A DNA stretch of 64,000 nucleotides from the NCBI RefSeq assembly GCF_002906855.1, contig NZ_MINI01000038.1, positions 310,001 through 374,000 on the forward strand, written 5' to 3'. The translations under genes and the position numbers were made by a program. The notes beneath the pieces were generated by a model, which saw only the letters and a program-made list of their open reading frames with translations, had not been told where the DNA came from and did not search any database. Positions 40,604-49,513 of the stretch are shown here, in pieces. The first letter of the stretch is position 1; every line of letters begins with the position of its first letter. Source of the DNA: Pseudomonas putida. GTDB taxonomy: Bacteria; Pseudomonadota; Gammaproteobacteria; Pseudomonadales; Pseudomonadaceae.

Positions 40604-40621
40604 CGTTCCCTAAATAGAACG
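40604..40621. promoter_or_regulatory. Candidate LysR-type operator upstream of ycaC copy 1
   Basis: CGTTC-N8-GAACG lies 110 bp before the ycaC-1 start. The same dyad is 114 bp before ycaC-2 at 48381-48398. The bases on either side (GATCGTTC, GAACGCTAA) and the leader down to the start codon are also alike. Confidence 0.55.
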
Positions 40622-40731
40622 CTAAAGCCAAAAACCACTAACTACCGCTCCAAAGGTGTTGGTTTTAATCTTCTCCCATCAACGCGAAACACCCAACTTA
40701 CTGAAAATCAAAACCCTTAGGAGCTACCACC

Positions 40732-41361
40732 ATGACCAACTTCAAATACAACCGCCTGAACAAAGACGACGCCGCTGTCCTGCTGGTCGACCACCAGGCT
40801 GGCCTGCTGTCCCTGGTGCGCGACATCGAGCCGGACGCGTTCAAGAACAACGTCCTGGCCCTGGCCGACCTGGCCAAGTTCTTCAACCTGCCGACCATCC
40901 TCACCACCAGCTTCGAGCAAGGCCCCAATGGCCCGCTGGTGCCGGAGCTGAAAGAACTGTTCCCGGACGCTCCATACATTGCCCGCCCAGGCCAGATCAA
41001 CGCCTGGGACAACGAAGACTTCGTCAAGGCGGTGAAGGCCACGGGCAAGAAGCAACTGATCATCGCCGGCGTAGTGACCGAAGTGTGCGTGGCCTTCCCG
41101 GCGCTGGCTGCTCTGGAAGAAGAGTTTGAAGTGTTCGTGGTGACCGACGCTTCCGGCACGTTCAACGCCATGACCCGCGACGCCGCCCATGACCGCATGA
41201 GCCAGGCAGGCGCACAACTGATGACCTGGTTCGGCGTGGCCTGTGAGCTGCACCGCGACTGGCGCAACGACATCGAAGGCCTGGCCGCGCTGTGCTCCAA
41301 CCACATCCCGGACTACCGCAACCTGATGACCAGCTACAACGCCTTCAACGCCAACAAGTAA
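40732..41361 (+). CDS. ycaC: Isochorismatase-fold hydrolase, YcaC-like (copy 1)
   Basis: The 209 aa protein matches the cysteine hydrolase family of E. coli YcaC along its length. The catalytic aspartate is at 20 (LLVDHQAGL) and the nucleophile cysteine at 119 (VVTEVCVAFPA). The natural substrate of YcaC is unknown. The AGGAG site lies in a leader shared with copy 2. Two genes follow in the same direction, then an amidohydrolase, so this may be the first gene of an operon. Confidence 0.92.
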   Translation: MTNFKYNRLNKDDAAVLLVDHQAGLLSLVRDIEPDAFKNNVLALADLAKFFNLPTILTTSFEQGPNGPLVPELKELFPDAPYIARPGQINAWDNEDFVKAVKATGKKQLIIAGVVTEVCVAFPALAALEEEFEVFVVTDASGTFNAMTRDAAHDRMSQAGAQLMTWFGVACELHRDWRNDIEGLAALCSNHIPDYRNLMTSYNAFNANK

Positions 41362-41372
41362 GCCGCGCCCCC

Positions 41373-41393
41373 GGGCACCGCCAGGCGGTGCCC
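41373..41393 (+). repeat. Perfect inverted repeat between ycaC-1 and the ABM-domain gene
   Basis: GGGCACCGCC and GGCGGTGCCC are complementary around a single A. No T-run follows, so it may stabilise the ycaC-1 part of a shared mRNA rather than end it. Confidence 0.55.
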
Positions 41394-41476
41394 GCCAAGG
41401 GCAGCACACTCATTCAATCCTCCGCCCGTCCGCCGTTGCACAGTGGATGCGGGCAAGCTCATCTCAAGGAACGCCG

Positions 41477-42043
41477 ATGAACACCGCACTCCAAGACAAC
41501 CGCAACGTGGTGACCTTGGTCATCCAGCACAAGGCCCGCGCCGAGTCGCTGGCGGCTTACGAAGCGTGGCTCAAGCGTACGGTCAGCGCCGCACGCCGTC
41601 AGCCGGGGCATCTGGACGTCAATGTCATCCGCCCCGATGAAGGCGGTCTGCACTTCACCACCGTGGTGCGCTTCGCCGACGCCAGCCTGCTGCAGGCCTG
41701 GGTCAACTCGGCCGAGCGCCAGGCGCTGGTCAACGAAGTGTTGCCACTGCTCGAAGGCGGTGACCACACCCAGGTGCACGACGACCCGGAGTTCTGGTTC
41801 ACCCCTCCGAGCGTCAACGCGGCGCAACCGCCACGCTGGAAGCAGGCGCTGCTGACCTATCTGGTGATCTGCCCGATGACCATGGTCATCCCGCAGCTGC
41901 TGGCACCGTTGTTCACCCGCTTCCCGCAGCTTGGCGGCCCGGTCAGCGGCAACCTCATCGTCAACCTGTTCGTCATTCTGCCCGTGGTGTTCTACATCAT
42001 GCCTTGGGTAACCCGCCGCTGCGCCAACTGGCTGCGCGGCTGA
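41477..42043 (+). CDS. ABM-domain (antibiotic biosynthesis monooxygenase-like) membrane protein
   Basis: The 188 aa product has an N-terminal ferredoxin-like ABM domain (LVIQHKARAESLAAYEAWLK, RQPGHLDVNVIRPDEGGLHF) and two C-terminal membrane helices (LLTYLVICPMTMVIPQLLAP, NLIVNLFVILPVVFYIMPWV). ABM domains often act on quinone-like or oxidised aromatics, but no enzyme activity can be claimed. AAGGA precedes the ATG at 41477. It lies between ycaC-1 and a broken hydrolase gene. Confidence 0.8.
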   Translation: MNTALQDNRNVVTLVIQHKARAESLAAYEAWLKRTVSAARRQPGHLDVNVIRPDEGGLHFTTVVRFADASLLQAWVNSAERQALVNEVLPLLEGGDHTQVHDDPEFWFTPPSVNAAQPPRWKQALLTYLVICPMTMVIPQLLAPLFTRFPQLGGPVSGNLIVNLFVILPVVFYIMPWVTRRCANWLRG

Positions 42044-42082
42044 GCCACGTCTTCACCTTCTGACTTTCAAGGAGATGCCGAC

Positions 42083-42281
42083 ATGACCACGCTTGTTACC
42101 CGCGACGGCACTTCGATCTATTACAAGGACTGGGGCAGCGGCAAACCGGTGCTGTTCAGCCACGGCTGGCCACTGGACGCCGACATGTGGGACGCGCAGA
42201 TGGAGTTCCTGGCCAGCCGGGTTTGCCGTGACCCATGCGCAGCAGCTCAATGAAGACCTGCTGGCATTCCTCCAGAAGTAG
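42083..42281 (+). pseudogene. Alpha/beta-hydrolase (non-heme chloroperoxidase type) with large internal deletion
   Basis: The first 46 codons match the start of the non-heme chloroperoxidase/esterase family ([20 protein letters not shown], then [20 protein letters not shown]). They join directly to the family's C-terminal segment ([20 protein letters not shown]) in another frame, so the 5' frame stops at 42251. About 200 codons, including the nucleophile GxSxG and the catalytic Asp and His regions, are gone. It has a good ribosome-binding site (AAGGAG) and lies in the ycaC-1 run. Confidence 0.88.
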
Positions 42282-42438
42282 TTGCGGTAGGTATTCGCGG
42301 GAGAAGCCCTGGCAGCACAAATGGTGAACAGGGCTAACCTTCTACGACTCACCGCACATCCATGCAATCCCTGGCCTTGCACCAACCGGCATGCTCCGCA
42401 GTTGCGGCTGCCGCCGTCGCACCCAGATGGAGAAGCCC

Positions 42439-44421
42439 ATGCCCCAGGACCGCAACGACAAGACTCGTCGCCAGTTCCTCGCCACCAGCACCGTGCTAGG
42501 TGCCGCCGGCGCTCTCTGGTCCGCATTGCCCTTCACCGGCCAAGCCGGTTCCGTCCACGCATCCACCCAAGGAGGCTCCATGAACGCCGACCTGATTCTG
42601 TTCAACGGCAAATTGCACACCGTTGACCGCGAAAAGCCCACCGCCACTGCCGTCGCCATCAAGGACGGCCGCTTCGTCGCCGTGGGTAACGACGCCGAGG
42701 CCATGGCCCACAAGGGCGCTGCCACGCAGATCATCGACCTCAAGCAGCGCACGGTGATCCCGGGCCTGAACGACTCGCACCTGCACCTGATCCGCGGTGG
42801 CCTGAACTACAACCTGGAACTGCGCTGGGAAGGCGTGCCGTCGGTGGCCGATGCCCTGCGCATGCTCAAGGACCAGGCCGCACGCACGCCGACCCCTCAA
42901 TGGGTGCGCGTGGTCGGTGGCTGGAACGAATTCCAGTTCGCCGAAAAACGCATGCCGACCCTGGAGGAAATCAACCAGGCTGCGCCGGACACCCCGGTGT
43001 TCCTGCTGCACCTGTACGACCGCGCGCTGCTCAACCGCGCTGCCCTCAAGGCCGTCGGCTACGACAAGACCACGCCCAATCCGCCGGGTGGCGAGATCCA
43101 GCGCGACAAGTTCGGCAACCCGACCGGCATGCTGATCGCCCGCCCCAACGCGATGATCCTCTACGCAACCCTGGCCAAAGGGCCGAAGCTGCCGCTGGAA
43201 TATCAGGTCAACTCCACCCGTCAGTTCATGCGCGAGCTGAACCGCCTGGGCCTGACCAGTGCCATCGATGCTGGCGGCGGCTATCAGAACTTCCCCGATG
43301 ACTACTCGGTGATCCAGGAGCTGGCCGACAACAACCAGCTGACCGTGCGCATCGCCTACAACCTGTTCACCCAGAAGCCCAAGGAAGAGCTGGACGACTT
43401 CCGCAAGTGGACCTCCAGCGTCAAATTGCACAGCGGCACCGACTTCCTGCGCCACAACGGTGCTGGCGAGATGCTGGTGTTCTCCGCCGCCGACTTCGAG
43501 GACTTCCTCGAGCCGCGCCCGGACCTGCCGCAGACCATGGAAGAAGAACTGGAGCCGGTGGTGCGCCACCTGGTCGAGCAGCGCTGGCCATTCCGCCTGC
43601 ACGCCACCTACAACGAATCGATCACGCGCATGCTCGACGTGTTCGAGAAGGTCAACCGCGACATCCCGTTCAACGGCCTGCCATGGTTCTTCGACCACGC
43701 CGAAACCATCACTCCCGAGAACATCGAGCGCGTGCGCGCGCTGGGTGGCGGCATTGCCATCCAGGACCGCATGGCCTTCCAGGGTGAATACTTCGTCGAC
43801 CGCTACGGCGCCAAGGCGGCCGAGCAGACCCCGCCGATCAAGCGCATGCTTGAGATGGGCGTGCCGGTGGGTGCCGGTACCGATGCCACCCGCGTGTCCA
43901 GCTACAACCCGTGGACCTCGCTGTACTGGCTGGTCAGCGGCAAGACCGTCGGCGGCATGGAGCTGTACAAGGAAGGCCTGGACCGCGAAACCGCACTGCA
44001 GCTGTTCACCCAGGGCAGCGCCTGGTTCTCCAGCGAGCAGGGCAAGAAGGGCCAGATCAAGGTAGGCCAGCTGGCCGACCTGGCGGCGCTGTCGCTGGAC
44101 TTCTTCAGCGTCGATGAAGAAGCGATCAAGGGCATCGAGTCGGTGCTGACGATTGTTGACGGCAAGGTGGTGTACGGCGCGGCCGAATTCGACAAGCTCG
44201 GCCCGCCGCAGGTACCGGTGCTGCCGGAGTGGTCACCGGTGGTCAAGGTGCCGGGGCACTGGCGCGTGGGTACGCCGTCGCTGGCGGCAGCCGTGCACCA
44301 GTGCTCGGGGCCGTGCGGGGTGCATGCGCACAGCCATGACAAGGCGCGTCAATCGAGTGTGCCGGTCAATGACTTCCAGGGCTTCTGGGGGGCGTTGGGT
44401 TGCTCGTGCTTCGCTTTCTAA
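42439..44421 (+). CDS. Tat-exported amidohydrolase (YtcJ-like, amidohydrolase_3)
   Basis: The 660 aa protein starts with a twin-arginine signal (NDKTRRQFLATSTVLGAAGA), so it is exported folded, which fits a metal cofactor. The hydrolase part shows GLNDSHLHLIRGG, the metal-binding H-x-H, and TYNESITRMLDVF and FDHAETITPENIERV. It ends with an unusual cysteine/histidine-rich tail (HQCSGPCGVHAHSHDKAR, GCSCFAF). ATG 42439 follows GGAGAAG; an upstream in-frame ATG at 42427 is less likely. Substrate unknown; relatives cut amide or formamide bonds of aromatic compounds. Confidence 0.85.
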   Translation: MPQDRNDKTRRQFLATSTVLGAAGALWSALPFTGQAGSVHASTQGGSMNADLILFNGKLHTVDREKPTATAVAIKDGRFVAVGNDAEAMAHKGAATQIIDLKQRTVIPGLNDSHLHLIRGGLNYNLELRWEGVPSVADALRMLKDQAARTPTPQWVRVVGGWNEFQFAEKRMPTLEEINQAAPDTPVFLLHLYDRALLNRAALKAVGYDKTTPNPPGGEIQRDKFGNPTGMLIARPNAMILYATLAKGPKLPLEYQVNSTRQFMRELNRLGLTSAIDAGGGYQNFPDDYSVIQELADNNQLTVRIAYNLFTQKPKEELDDFRKWTSSVKLHSGTDFLRHNGAGEMLVFSAADFEDFLEPRPDLPQTMEEELEPVVRHLVEQRWPFRLHATYNESITRMLDVFEKVNRDIPFNGLPWFFDHAETITPENIERVRALGGGIAIQDRMAFQGEYFVDRYGAKAAEQTPPIKRMLEMGVPVGAGTDATRVSSYNPWTSLYWLVSGKTVGGMELYKEGLDRETALQLFTQGSAWFSSEQGKKGQIKVGQLADLAALSLDFFSVDEEAIKGIESVLTIVDGKVVYGAAEFDKLGPPQVPVLPEWSPVVKVPGHWRVGTPSLAAAVHQCSGPCGVHAHSHDKARQSSVPVNDFQGFWGALGCSCFAF

Positions 44422-44439
44422 GCTGAGTTGATGTGAAAA

Positions 44440-44467
44440 GGGGGCCAGTTACTGGCCCCCTTTTTTT
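44440..44467 (+). terminator. Rho-independent terminator after the amidohydrolase gene
   Basis: GGGGGCCAG and CTGGCCCCC form a 9-bp stem with a TTA loop, followed by seven Ts. Confidence 0.92.
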
Positions 44468-44505
44468 GTTCCTTCAGTGCTGGCCTCTTCGCGGGAAGGC
44501 CACGA

Positions 44506-46104
44506 TCAATGGTGAGCCTTGTGCTCCCCCCCAGCCAACAGATGCCGGATCTTCACCTCGACCCCATCGGTCTGCTGCATCCGCACCCGCGCCTCGATTT
44601 TCAGCTCCCCCCGGGTCACCCGATGGTGATGCCGTAAATGCTCCAGCCACGACTCCTCGAAGAAGAACTCCAGCCATAACGCAGGATCTGCACTGTCACG
44701 CATCAACCCCCAAGACAACGCGCCATTGCGCTTGCGCATCGCCTCCAGCTCACGCGCTGCCTGCTGAAACGCCTCGGCCTTGGCTGGCTCGATGTGGTAC
44801 TCCACGGTCACCATGACCGGCCCGCTTTCCTTGTCCATGTCATCGCTCAGCACCGGTACCGGCCAGTGCAGCGACGGCGTCAGCTCCTCGGCTTCGGTTT
44901 CCGGCAGCGTGACCTTGCAGGTCAGCAACGTACCCAGCGCCAGGCCACCGGCTGCCAGCAACAGGCTCAGGGTGATCGACGCATGACTGGCCAGCGTACC
45001 CCACAGCAACCCGCCGCTGGCCATGGCACCGAAGAAGACCAGGATGTACACCGACAATGCCCGCGCCCGTACCCAGGCCGGTACCGAAGTCTGCGCCGCC
45101 ACCTGGAGGTTGGACAGCACCGCGATCCACGCTGCACCGCTGAGCAGCATCGCCGGCAGCAATACGTAGAAGCTGCGTACCAGCGCCAGGGCCAGCAGGA
45201 ACAGGGCGTACAGCAAGCTTGCAAACATCACCAGGCGGTCGCGGCTGATGCGCTCGCGCAGGCGGGGCAGCAAGGTGGCGCCGGCTACCGCACCGATGCC
45301 GATGGCCGCCAGCAGCAGGCCGAAGTCGGCCGCAGTGCCGTGCATCTCACCGCGTACGATCAACGGCAGCAGCGAGGTCCCGGCACTGGCGCAGAAAAAG
45401 AACGCCAACGCCCGCAACAGCACGGCCTGCAAGGGTTTGGCACTGCGCGCAAAGCGCAGGCCGGTGCGCATGGCGCCGACGAAGCGCTCGGCCGGTAACA
45501 ACGGCTCCTTCACGTCGCGTTTCCACAGGAACAGCACCAGGATTACCCCGGCGAAGGACGCGGCATTCAAGGCGAACGTCAGCCAGGGGCCGACCATGCT
45601 CACCACCACGCCGGCCAGTGCCGGGCCGATGGCGCGGGACACGTTGATGCCGACGCTGGAAATGGCTACCGCGTTGGCCAGGTCTTCCTTGCCCACCAGC
45701 TCCGGCGTCAGCGCGCTCCAGGCCGGCATCATCAACGCCGTGCCGATACCCAGCGCCAATGTCAGCACCAGTAGCAGGGTGACATTCATCAGCCCGAGCA
45801 GCGTCAGGGCCGCCAGCACCACGGCCACCGATGACATCCACAACTGCACCAGCAGCAAGTAGCGGCGCTTGTCGACGATATCTGCCGCCGCGCCGGCCGG
45901 CAGGGCAAGGAAGAACATCGGCAGCGAGCCGGCCACTTGGATCAGCGCCACATGCAGTGGGTTGGCCGACAGCGTGGTCATCAGCCAGCCGGCGCCCACC
46001 TCGTGCATCCAGGTGCCGATATTGGAGGCTATGGTGGCAATCCACAGCATGCGGAAGGTGGTGTTGCGCAACGGGCTCCAGGCGCCTGAAGGGGACGTGC
46101 TCAT
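44506..46104 (-). CDS. MFS exporter (MFS_3 type) with C-terminal cytoplasmic domain
   Basis: The 532 aa product has about 12 membrane helices of the EntS-like MFS_3 family (NTTFRMLWIATIASNIGTWM; VGINVSRAIGPALAGVV). A C-terminal soluble region (VMVTVEYHIEPAKAEAFQQA onward) resembles an ABM-type domain and is part of the full-length family. Members export siderophores or similar compounds. It ends beside the amidohydrolase terminator and is 1 bp from the OprD gene, so the two are likely co-transcribed. Confidence 0.85.
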   Translation of the reverse strand: MSTSPSGAWSPLRNTTFRMLWIATIASNIGTWMHEVGAGWLMTTLSANPLHVALIQVAGSLPMFFLALPAGAAADIVDKRRYLLLVQLWMSSVAVVLAALTLLGLMNVTLLLVLTLALGIGTALMMPAWSALTPELVGKEDLANAVAISSVGINVSRAIGPALAGVVVSMVGPWLTFALNAASFAGVILVLFLWKRDVKEPLLPAERFVGAMRTGLRFARSAKPLQAVLLRALAFFFCASAGTSLLPLIVRGEMHGTAADFGLLLAAIGIGAVAGATLLPRLRERISRDRLVMFASLLYALFLLALALVRSFYVLLPAMLLSGAAWIAVLSNLQVAAQTSVPAWVRARALSVYILVFFGAMASGGLLWGTLASHASITLSLLLAAGGLALGTLLTCKVTLPETEAEELTPSLHWPVPVLSDDMDKESGPVMVTVEYHIEPAKAEAFQQAARELEAMRKRNGALSWGLMRDSADPALWLEFFFEESWLEHLRHHHRVTRGELKIEARVRMQQTDGVEVKIRHLLAGGEHKAHH

Positions 46105-46105
46105 G

Positions 46106-47368
46106 TCAGAAGCTGCCTTTGAGTGGGTATTCGATGATCAGGTAGATACGGTCGATGTCATCGCCAGCCTGGGCCTGGTTGGCGCGGTGGCTGACGTGGG
46201 AGAAGGACAGGCTCAGGTCTTTGGCAGCGCCAGACTGCACCACGTATTTCAGGTCGATATCGCGCTCCCAGTGCTTGCCGCCCTGGCCGTACTGGTTCAC
46301 GTAGGCGCCGCCCGCAGGGGCATGGCTGCCATCGATGCCGCGACCGCTGACGTAGCGGCCCATCAGGCTAAGGCCCGGGACGCCTAGGGTGGCGAAGTTG
46401 AGGTCATAGCGCAGTTGCCACGAACGTTCGCCGGGGCCGTTGAAGTCGGCGTACTTGATCGAGTTGGCCAGGTAGATGGAGTCGCCGCCGACGAAGTCGA
46501 ACGGCGTGTCGCCCTCGACCTTCTGGTAAGCCAGGGTCAGGGCCTGAGCGCCGAAGCTGTACTTGGTCAGCAGGCTGTAGGCGAGGGTGTCGATCGCTCC
46601 GGCGCTGGCGTTGCCGGTGTCACGGGTCTTGTAGAGATTGCCGTCCAGGCGCCAGTTGCCCTCGGCCAGGTTCAGGTTGAGGTAGGCCTGGCGCCAGGTG
46701 TCCTCCAGCTCCCCGGCGTACAGCGCGCCGCCGAACGGGCCGTGCGGCGCGAAGGTGGCGCCGGCCAAGCTGATGGCGCGGTTTTGGGTGGTGGCGCCGT
46801 AGCCGCTGAAGTCATCGTGGGTGGAGCTGTTGTCCTGGTTGTTGAAGGCGGTGAAGCGCCCGGCCTGCAGCCGCCAGTCGGGCAGGTCGGTGTTGTCCAT
46901 TAACCAGCCAGTGGCATATTCGGGGTGCAGGCGCTTGTCGCCGGTATCGAACACCGGGGTTTCCACAGTCATTTCGCCGTAGCGCAACTGGGTGTTGCCC
47001 AGGCGCAGCTTGAGCGCGGCGCCGGCGCTGGAGTAGTCGGACTCGGCGCGGCCATCGCTGTCGCGAGGCAGCAGGCCAGTGCCGGCATGGCCGCGACCAC
47101 CGTCGAGCTTGAGGCCGAGGAAACCGTGGGCGTCGAGGCCGACGCCGACTGTGCCCTCGGTGAAGCCGGAGCGGACCTCGCCGATGAAACCCTGGGCCCA
47201 TTCCTGGCGGTAGTTCTGGCCGCTGGCGGAGGGCGAGCGGTAGTCGCTGTGCAGGAAGTAGTTGCGGCTGAGCAGCGACCAGCCAGGTTCGTCTGCCTGG
47301 CCAAGTGCCGGGCAGAGGGCGAGGGTGGCGAACAGGGCGCGGCCTGGTCCGTGATTGGCGCGGATCAT
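46106..47368 (-). CDS. OprD-family outer membrane porin
   Basis: The 420 aa protein has a signal peptide (MIRANHGPGRALFATLALCP, ending in AD) and then an OprD barrel: WSLLSRNYFLHSDY, GFIGEVRSGFTEGTVGVGLD, LGNTQLRYGEMTVETPVFDT and a C-terminal phenylalanine (PLKGSF) needed for assembly. OprD porins admit amino acids, peptides or aromatic acids. The coupling to an MFS gene suggests matched passage of one compound across both membranes. Confidence 0.9.
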   Translation of the reverse strand: MIRANHGPGRALFATLALCPALGQADEPGWSLLSRNYFLHSDYRSPSASGQNYRQEWAQGFIGEVRSGFTEGTVGVGLDAHGFLGLKLDGGRGHAGTGLLPRDSDGRAESDYSSAGAALKLRLGNTQLRYGEMTVETPVFDTGDKRLHPEYATGWLMDNTDLPDWRLQAGRFTAFNNQDNSSTHDDFSGYGATTQNRAISLAGATFAPHGPFGGALYAGELEDTWRQAYLNLNLAEGNWRLDGNLYKTRDTGNASAGAIDTLAYSLLTKYSFGAQALTLAYQKVEGDTPFDFVGGDSIYLANSIKYADFNGPGERSWQLRYDLNFATLGVPGLSLMGRYVSGRGIDGSHAPAGGAYVNQYGQGGKHWERDIDLKYVVQSGAAKDLSLSFSHVSHRANQAQAGDDIDRIYLIIEYPLKGSF

Positions 47369-47464
47369 GGGGCCTCCAAGGGGGATGATCCGGGACTGTG
47401 AAGCAAGGATAGGTCAGGGGTCTTGTAACGGTGTGCTGGTTGAACTGCTTAACCGCTGCCGGCC

Positions 47465-48376
47465 TCAAGCCATGTCGCTGATGGCGAACTCTTCGGCCAG
47501 GTGATCGATCAGCGCCCGCACCGACGGCAGCAACCCGCGCCGCGACGGGAAGATCGCATGCACGATGCCGCATCGTGGGTGCCAGTCAGGCGTCAGCTCC
47601 ACCAGTCGCCCCGCCGCCAGGTCTTCACGCACCGCCACCCGCGGCAAATGCGCAATGCCCACTCCAGCCACCACGAAGTGGCGCAGGGCGAACAGGTCAT
47701 CGGTCACCATACGCGGCGTATGCGGGATGACGATACTGCGGCTGTTGTCCTCGCCCTGGAACAGCTCCCACTGATACTCCCGCTGCGCGCTGCCCCAATG
47801 CAGGCTTGGCAGCGTGCCGAGCAACTTTGGGTCAAAGCCTTTCGGCAGCTGTTCCAGGTACTGCGGCTGGCCGACCAGGCACTGGGTGCTGTTGCTCAAC
47901 ACCTTCATCACCATGTCGGTGTTCTCCAGCGGCGGGAAGCGCACCCGCAGGGCAATGTCAAAGCCCTCGTGCAGCAGGTCGACACGGCGGTTGGTGCTCT
48001 CGATGAACAGCTCGACCTGCGGGTACTTGAGCATGTAGCGGGTCAGCATCGGCCCGACCCATGAGTTGAGCAGGGTGGTCGGGCAACTGATGCGCACCAG
48101 CCCGCGCGGTTCGCTGCGATTGCGCTCGATGATCTCTGCCGCGCCCTCGGCTTCCACGCGCATGGCCAGGCAACGGTTGTAGTAGGCCTGGCCGATCTCG
48201 GTCAGCGAGCAGTGGCGGCTGGTGCGGTGTAGCAGGCGCACGCCCAGGCGCTCCTCAAGGTCGGCGATGCGCCGGCTGAGCTTCGACTTGGGCATGTCCA
48301 GCGCCCGCCCGGCTGGGGCGAAGCCACCGTGCTCTACAACCTGGGTGAAGTAATAGAGGGAGTTGAGGTCTTCCAA
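47465..48376 (-). CDS. LysR-family regulator divergent from ycaC copy 2
   Basis: The 303 aa protein has the winged helix (MEDLNSLYYFTQVVEHGGFA; MPKSKLSRRIADLEERLG) and a LysR ligand-binding domain. It starts at TTG 48374-48376 with GGAG 8 bases upstream. The dyad CGTTC-N8-GAACG overlaps that ribosome-binding site, so it may repress its own synthesis. The same dyad is before ycaC-1, making this the best candidate regulator of both copies. Confidence 0.9.
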   Translation of the reverse strand: MEDLNSLYYFTQVVEHGGFAPAGRALDMPKSKLSRRIADLEERLGVRLLHRTSRHCSLTEIGQAYYNRCLAMRVEAEGAAEIIERNRSEPRGLVRISCPTTLLNSWVGPMLTRYMLKYPQVELFIESTNRRVDLLHEGFDIALRVRFPPLENTDMVMKVLSNSTQCLVGQPQYLEQLPKGFDPKLLGTLPSLHWGSAQREYQWELFQGEDNSRSIVIPHTPRMVTDDLFALRHFVVAGVGIAHLPRVAVREDLAAGRLVELTPDWHPRCGIVHAIFPSRRGLLPSVRALIDHLAEEFAISDMA

Positions 48377-48380
48377 CGGT

Positions 48381-48398
48381 CGTTCTCCAGATGGAACG
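48381..48398. promoter_or_regulatory. Candidate LysR operator upstream of ycaC copy 2
   Basis: CGTTC-N8-GAACG, matching the site at 40604-40621 in arm sequence and spacing. It overlaps the ribosome-binding site of the divergent LysR gene. Confidence 0.6.
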
Positions 48399-48512
48399 CT
48401 AAGGGCAATTTTCGCAGTCTATCGCCGTAAAGGTGATGATTTTAATCTGTGCCCATCAACGCGAAACACCCCCAGATTGCTGAAAAATTCATAAACCTTA
48501 GGAGCACAGACC

Positions 48513-49142
48513 ATGAGCAAATTCACCTACAACCGCCTGAACAAAGACGACGCTGCTGTCCTGCTGGTCGACCACCAGGCGGGCCTGCTGTCCCTGGTCC
48601 GCGACATCGAGCCGGACAAGTTCAAGAACAACGTCCTGGCCCTGGCGGACCTGGCCAAGTTCTTCAACCTGCCGACCATCCTCACCACCAGCTTCGAGCA
48701 AGGCCCCAACGGCCCGCTGGTACCGGAGCTGAAGGAACTGTTCCCCGACGCCCCGTACATCGCCCGGCCAGGTCAGATCAATGCCTGGGACAACGAAGAC
48801 TTCGTCAAGGCGGTGAAGGCGACTGGCAAGAAGCAGCTGATCATTGCGGGTGTGGTTACCGAGGTCTGCGTGGCATTCCCGGCGCTGGCAGCCCTGGAAG
48901 AAGAGTTCGAGGTGTTCGTGGTGACCGATGCTTCCGGCACCTTCAACGAAATGACCCGTGATGCTGCCCATGACCGCATGAGCCGGGCCGGTGCCCAGCT
49001 GATGACGTGGTTCGGCGTGGCCTGTGAGCTGCACCGTGACTGGCGCAACGACATCGAAGGGCTGGCGGCGTTGTGCTCCAACCATATTCCGGACTACCGC
49101 AACCTGATGACCAGCTACAACGCGCTGACTGCAGGTAAGTAA
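48513..49142 (+). CDS. ycaC: Isochorismatase-fold hydrolase, YcaC-like (copy 2)
   Basis: The 209 aa product differs from copy 1 at only a few residues (for example SKFTYNRLN for TNFKYNRLN) and keeps the aspartate (VDHQAG) and the cysteine (EVCVAFPA). The leader from the dyad to the ATG also resembles copy 1, with CCCATCAACGCGAAACACCC shared and AGGAGC before the ATG. A strong terminator follows, so unlike copy 1 it is a single-gene unit. It presumably arose by duplication of gene plus promoter. Confidence 0.92.
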   Translation: MSKFTYNRLNKDDAAVLLVDHQAGLLSLVRDIEPDKFKNNVLALADLAKFFNLPTILTTSFEQGPNGPLVPELKELFPDAPYIARPGQINAWDNEDFVKAVKATGKKQLIIAGVVTEVCVAFPALAALEEEFEVFVVTDASGTFNEMTRDAAHDRMSRAGAQLMTWFGVACELHRDWRNDIEGLAALCSNHIPDYRNLMTSYNALTAGK

Positions 49143-49165
49143 CACCGAGCAGTTCAAATAGAAGA

Positions 49166-49196
49166 GGCCGGCCCCAACATGGGGCCGGCCTTTTTT
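49166..49196 (+). terminator. Rho-independent terminator after ycaC copy 2
   Basis: GGCCGGCCCC and GGGGCCGGCC form a perfect 10-bp stem around AACAT, followed by six Ts. Confidence 0.93.
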
Positions 49197-49286
49197 GTTG
49201 CGCTTTGTTCCATCCTTTGACCCTTACCGGTGTCGTTGCTAGCGTTTCCCCCGAGCGCGAAGCCAGTTGCCATTCAGCGGCAGTAA

Positions 49287-49501
49287 CTGGATCAGGAACC
49301 CCGTCGGTGGCTACGGCGCTTACTTGCTTCCCTTGAGGTCGCACAAACGCCTGCAGATATGAGCCGTCCTGGTAACCGCCTTCATCCTCTGCATGGAAAG
49401 CGGGACAGCTTTTGGGCAGTTATGTCTAGGGTAACTGGCGCCTGGTATTCCGCTTCGTGGGTACCGATGTGGAACTTGTCGATTATCTGGATTACCACTA
49501 G
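49287..49501 (+). pseudogene. higB: HigB-type toxin remnant, frameshifted
   Basis: Two adjacent frames carry parts of a HigB/RelE toxin: LRRLLASLEVAQTPADMSRP followed by RLHPLHGKRDSFWAVMS in one, then NWRLVFRFVGTDVELVDYLD and YH in the next (49433-49501), ending one base-shift later. The N-terminus is unclear because a stop (49284) precedes the first part and only weak similarity (TGSGTPSVATAL) remains upstream in another frame. A small insertion or deletion near 49430 breaks it, so no working toxin is expected. higA follows directly. Confidence 0.75.
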
Positions 49502-49513
49502 GAGGTTTCATTC

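Noticed and set aside
49321..49511. 63-codon minus-strand frame over the higB remnant
   Set aside because: The forward strand holds recognisable HigB fragments, and this frame has no start signal or known motif.
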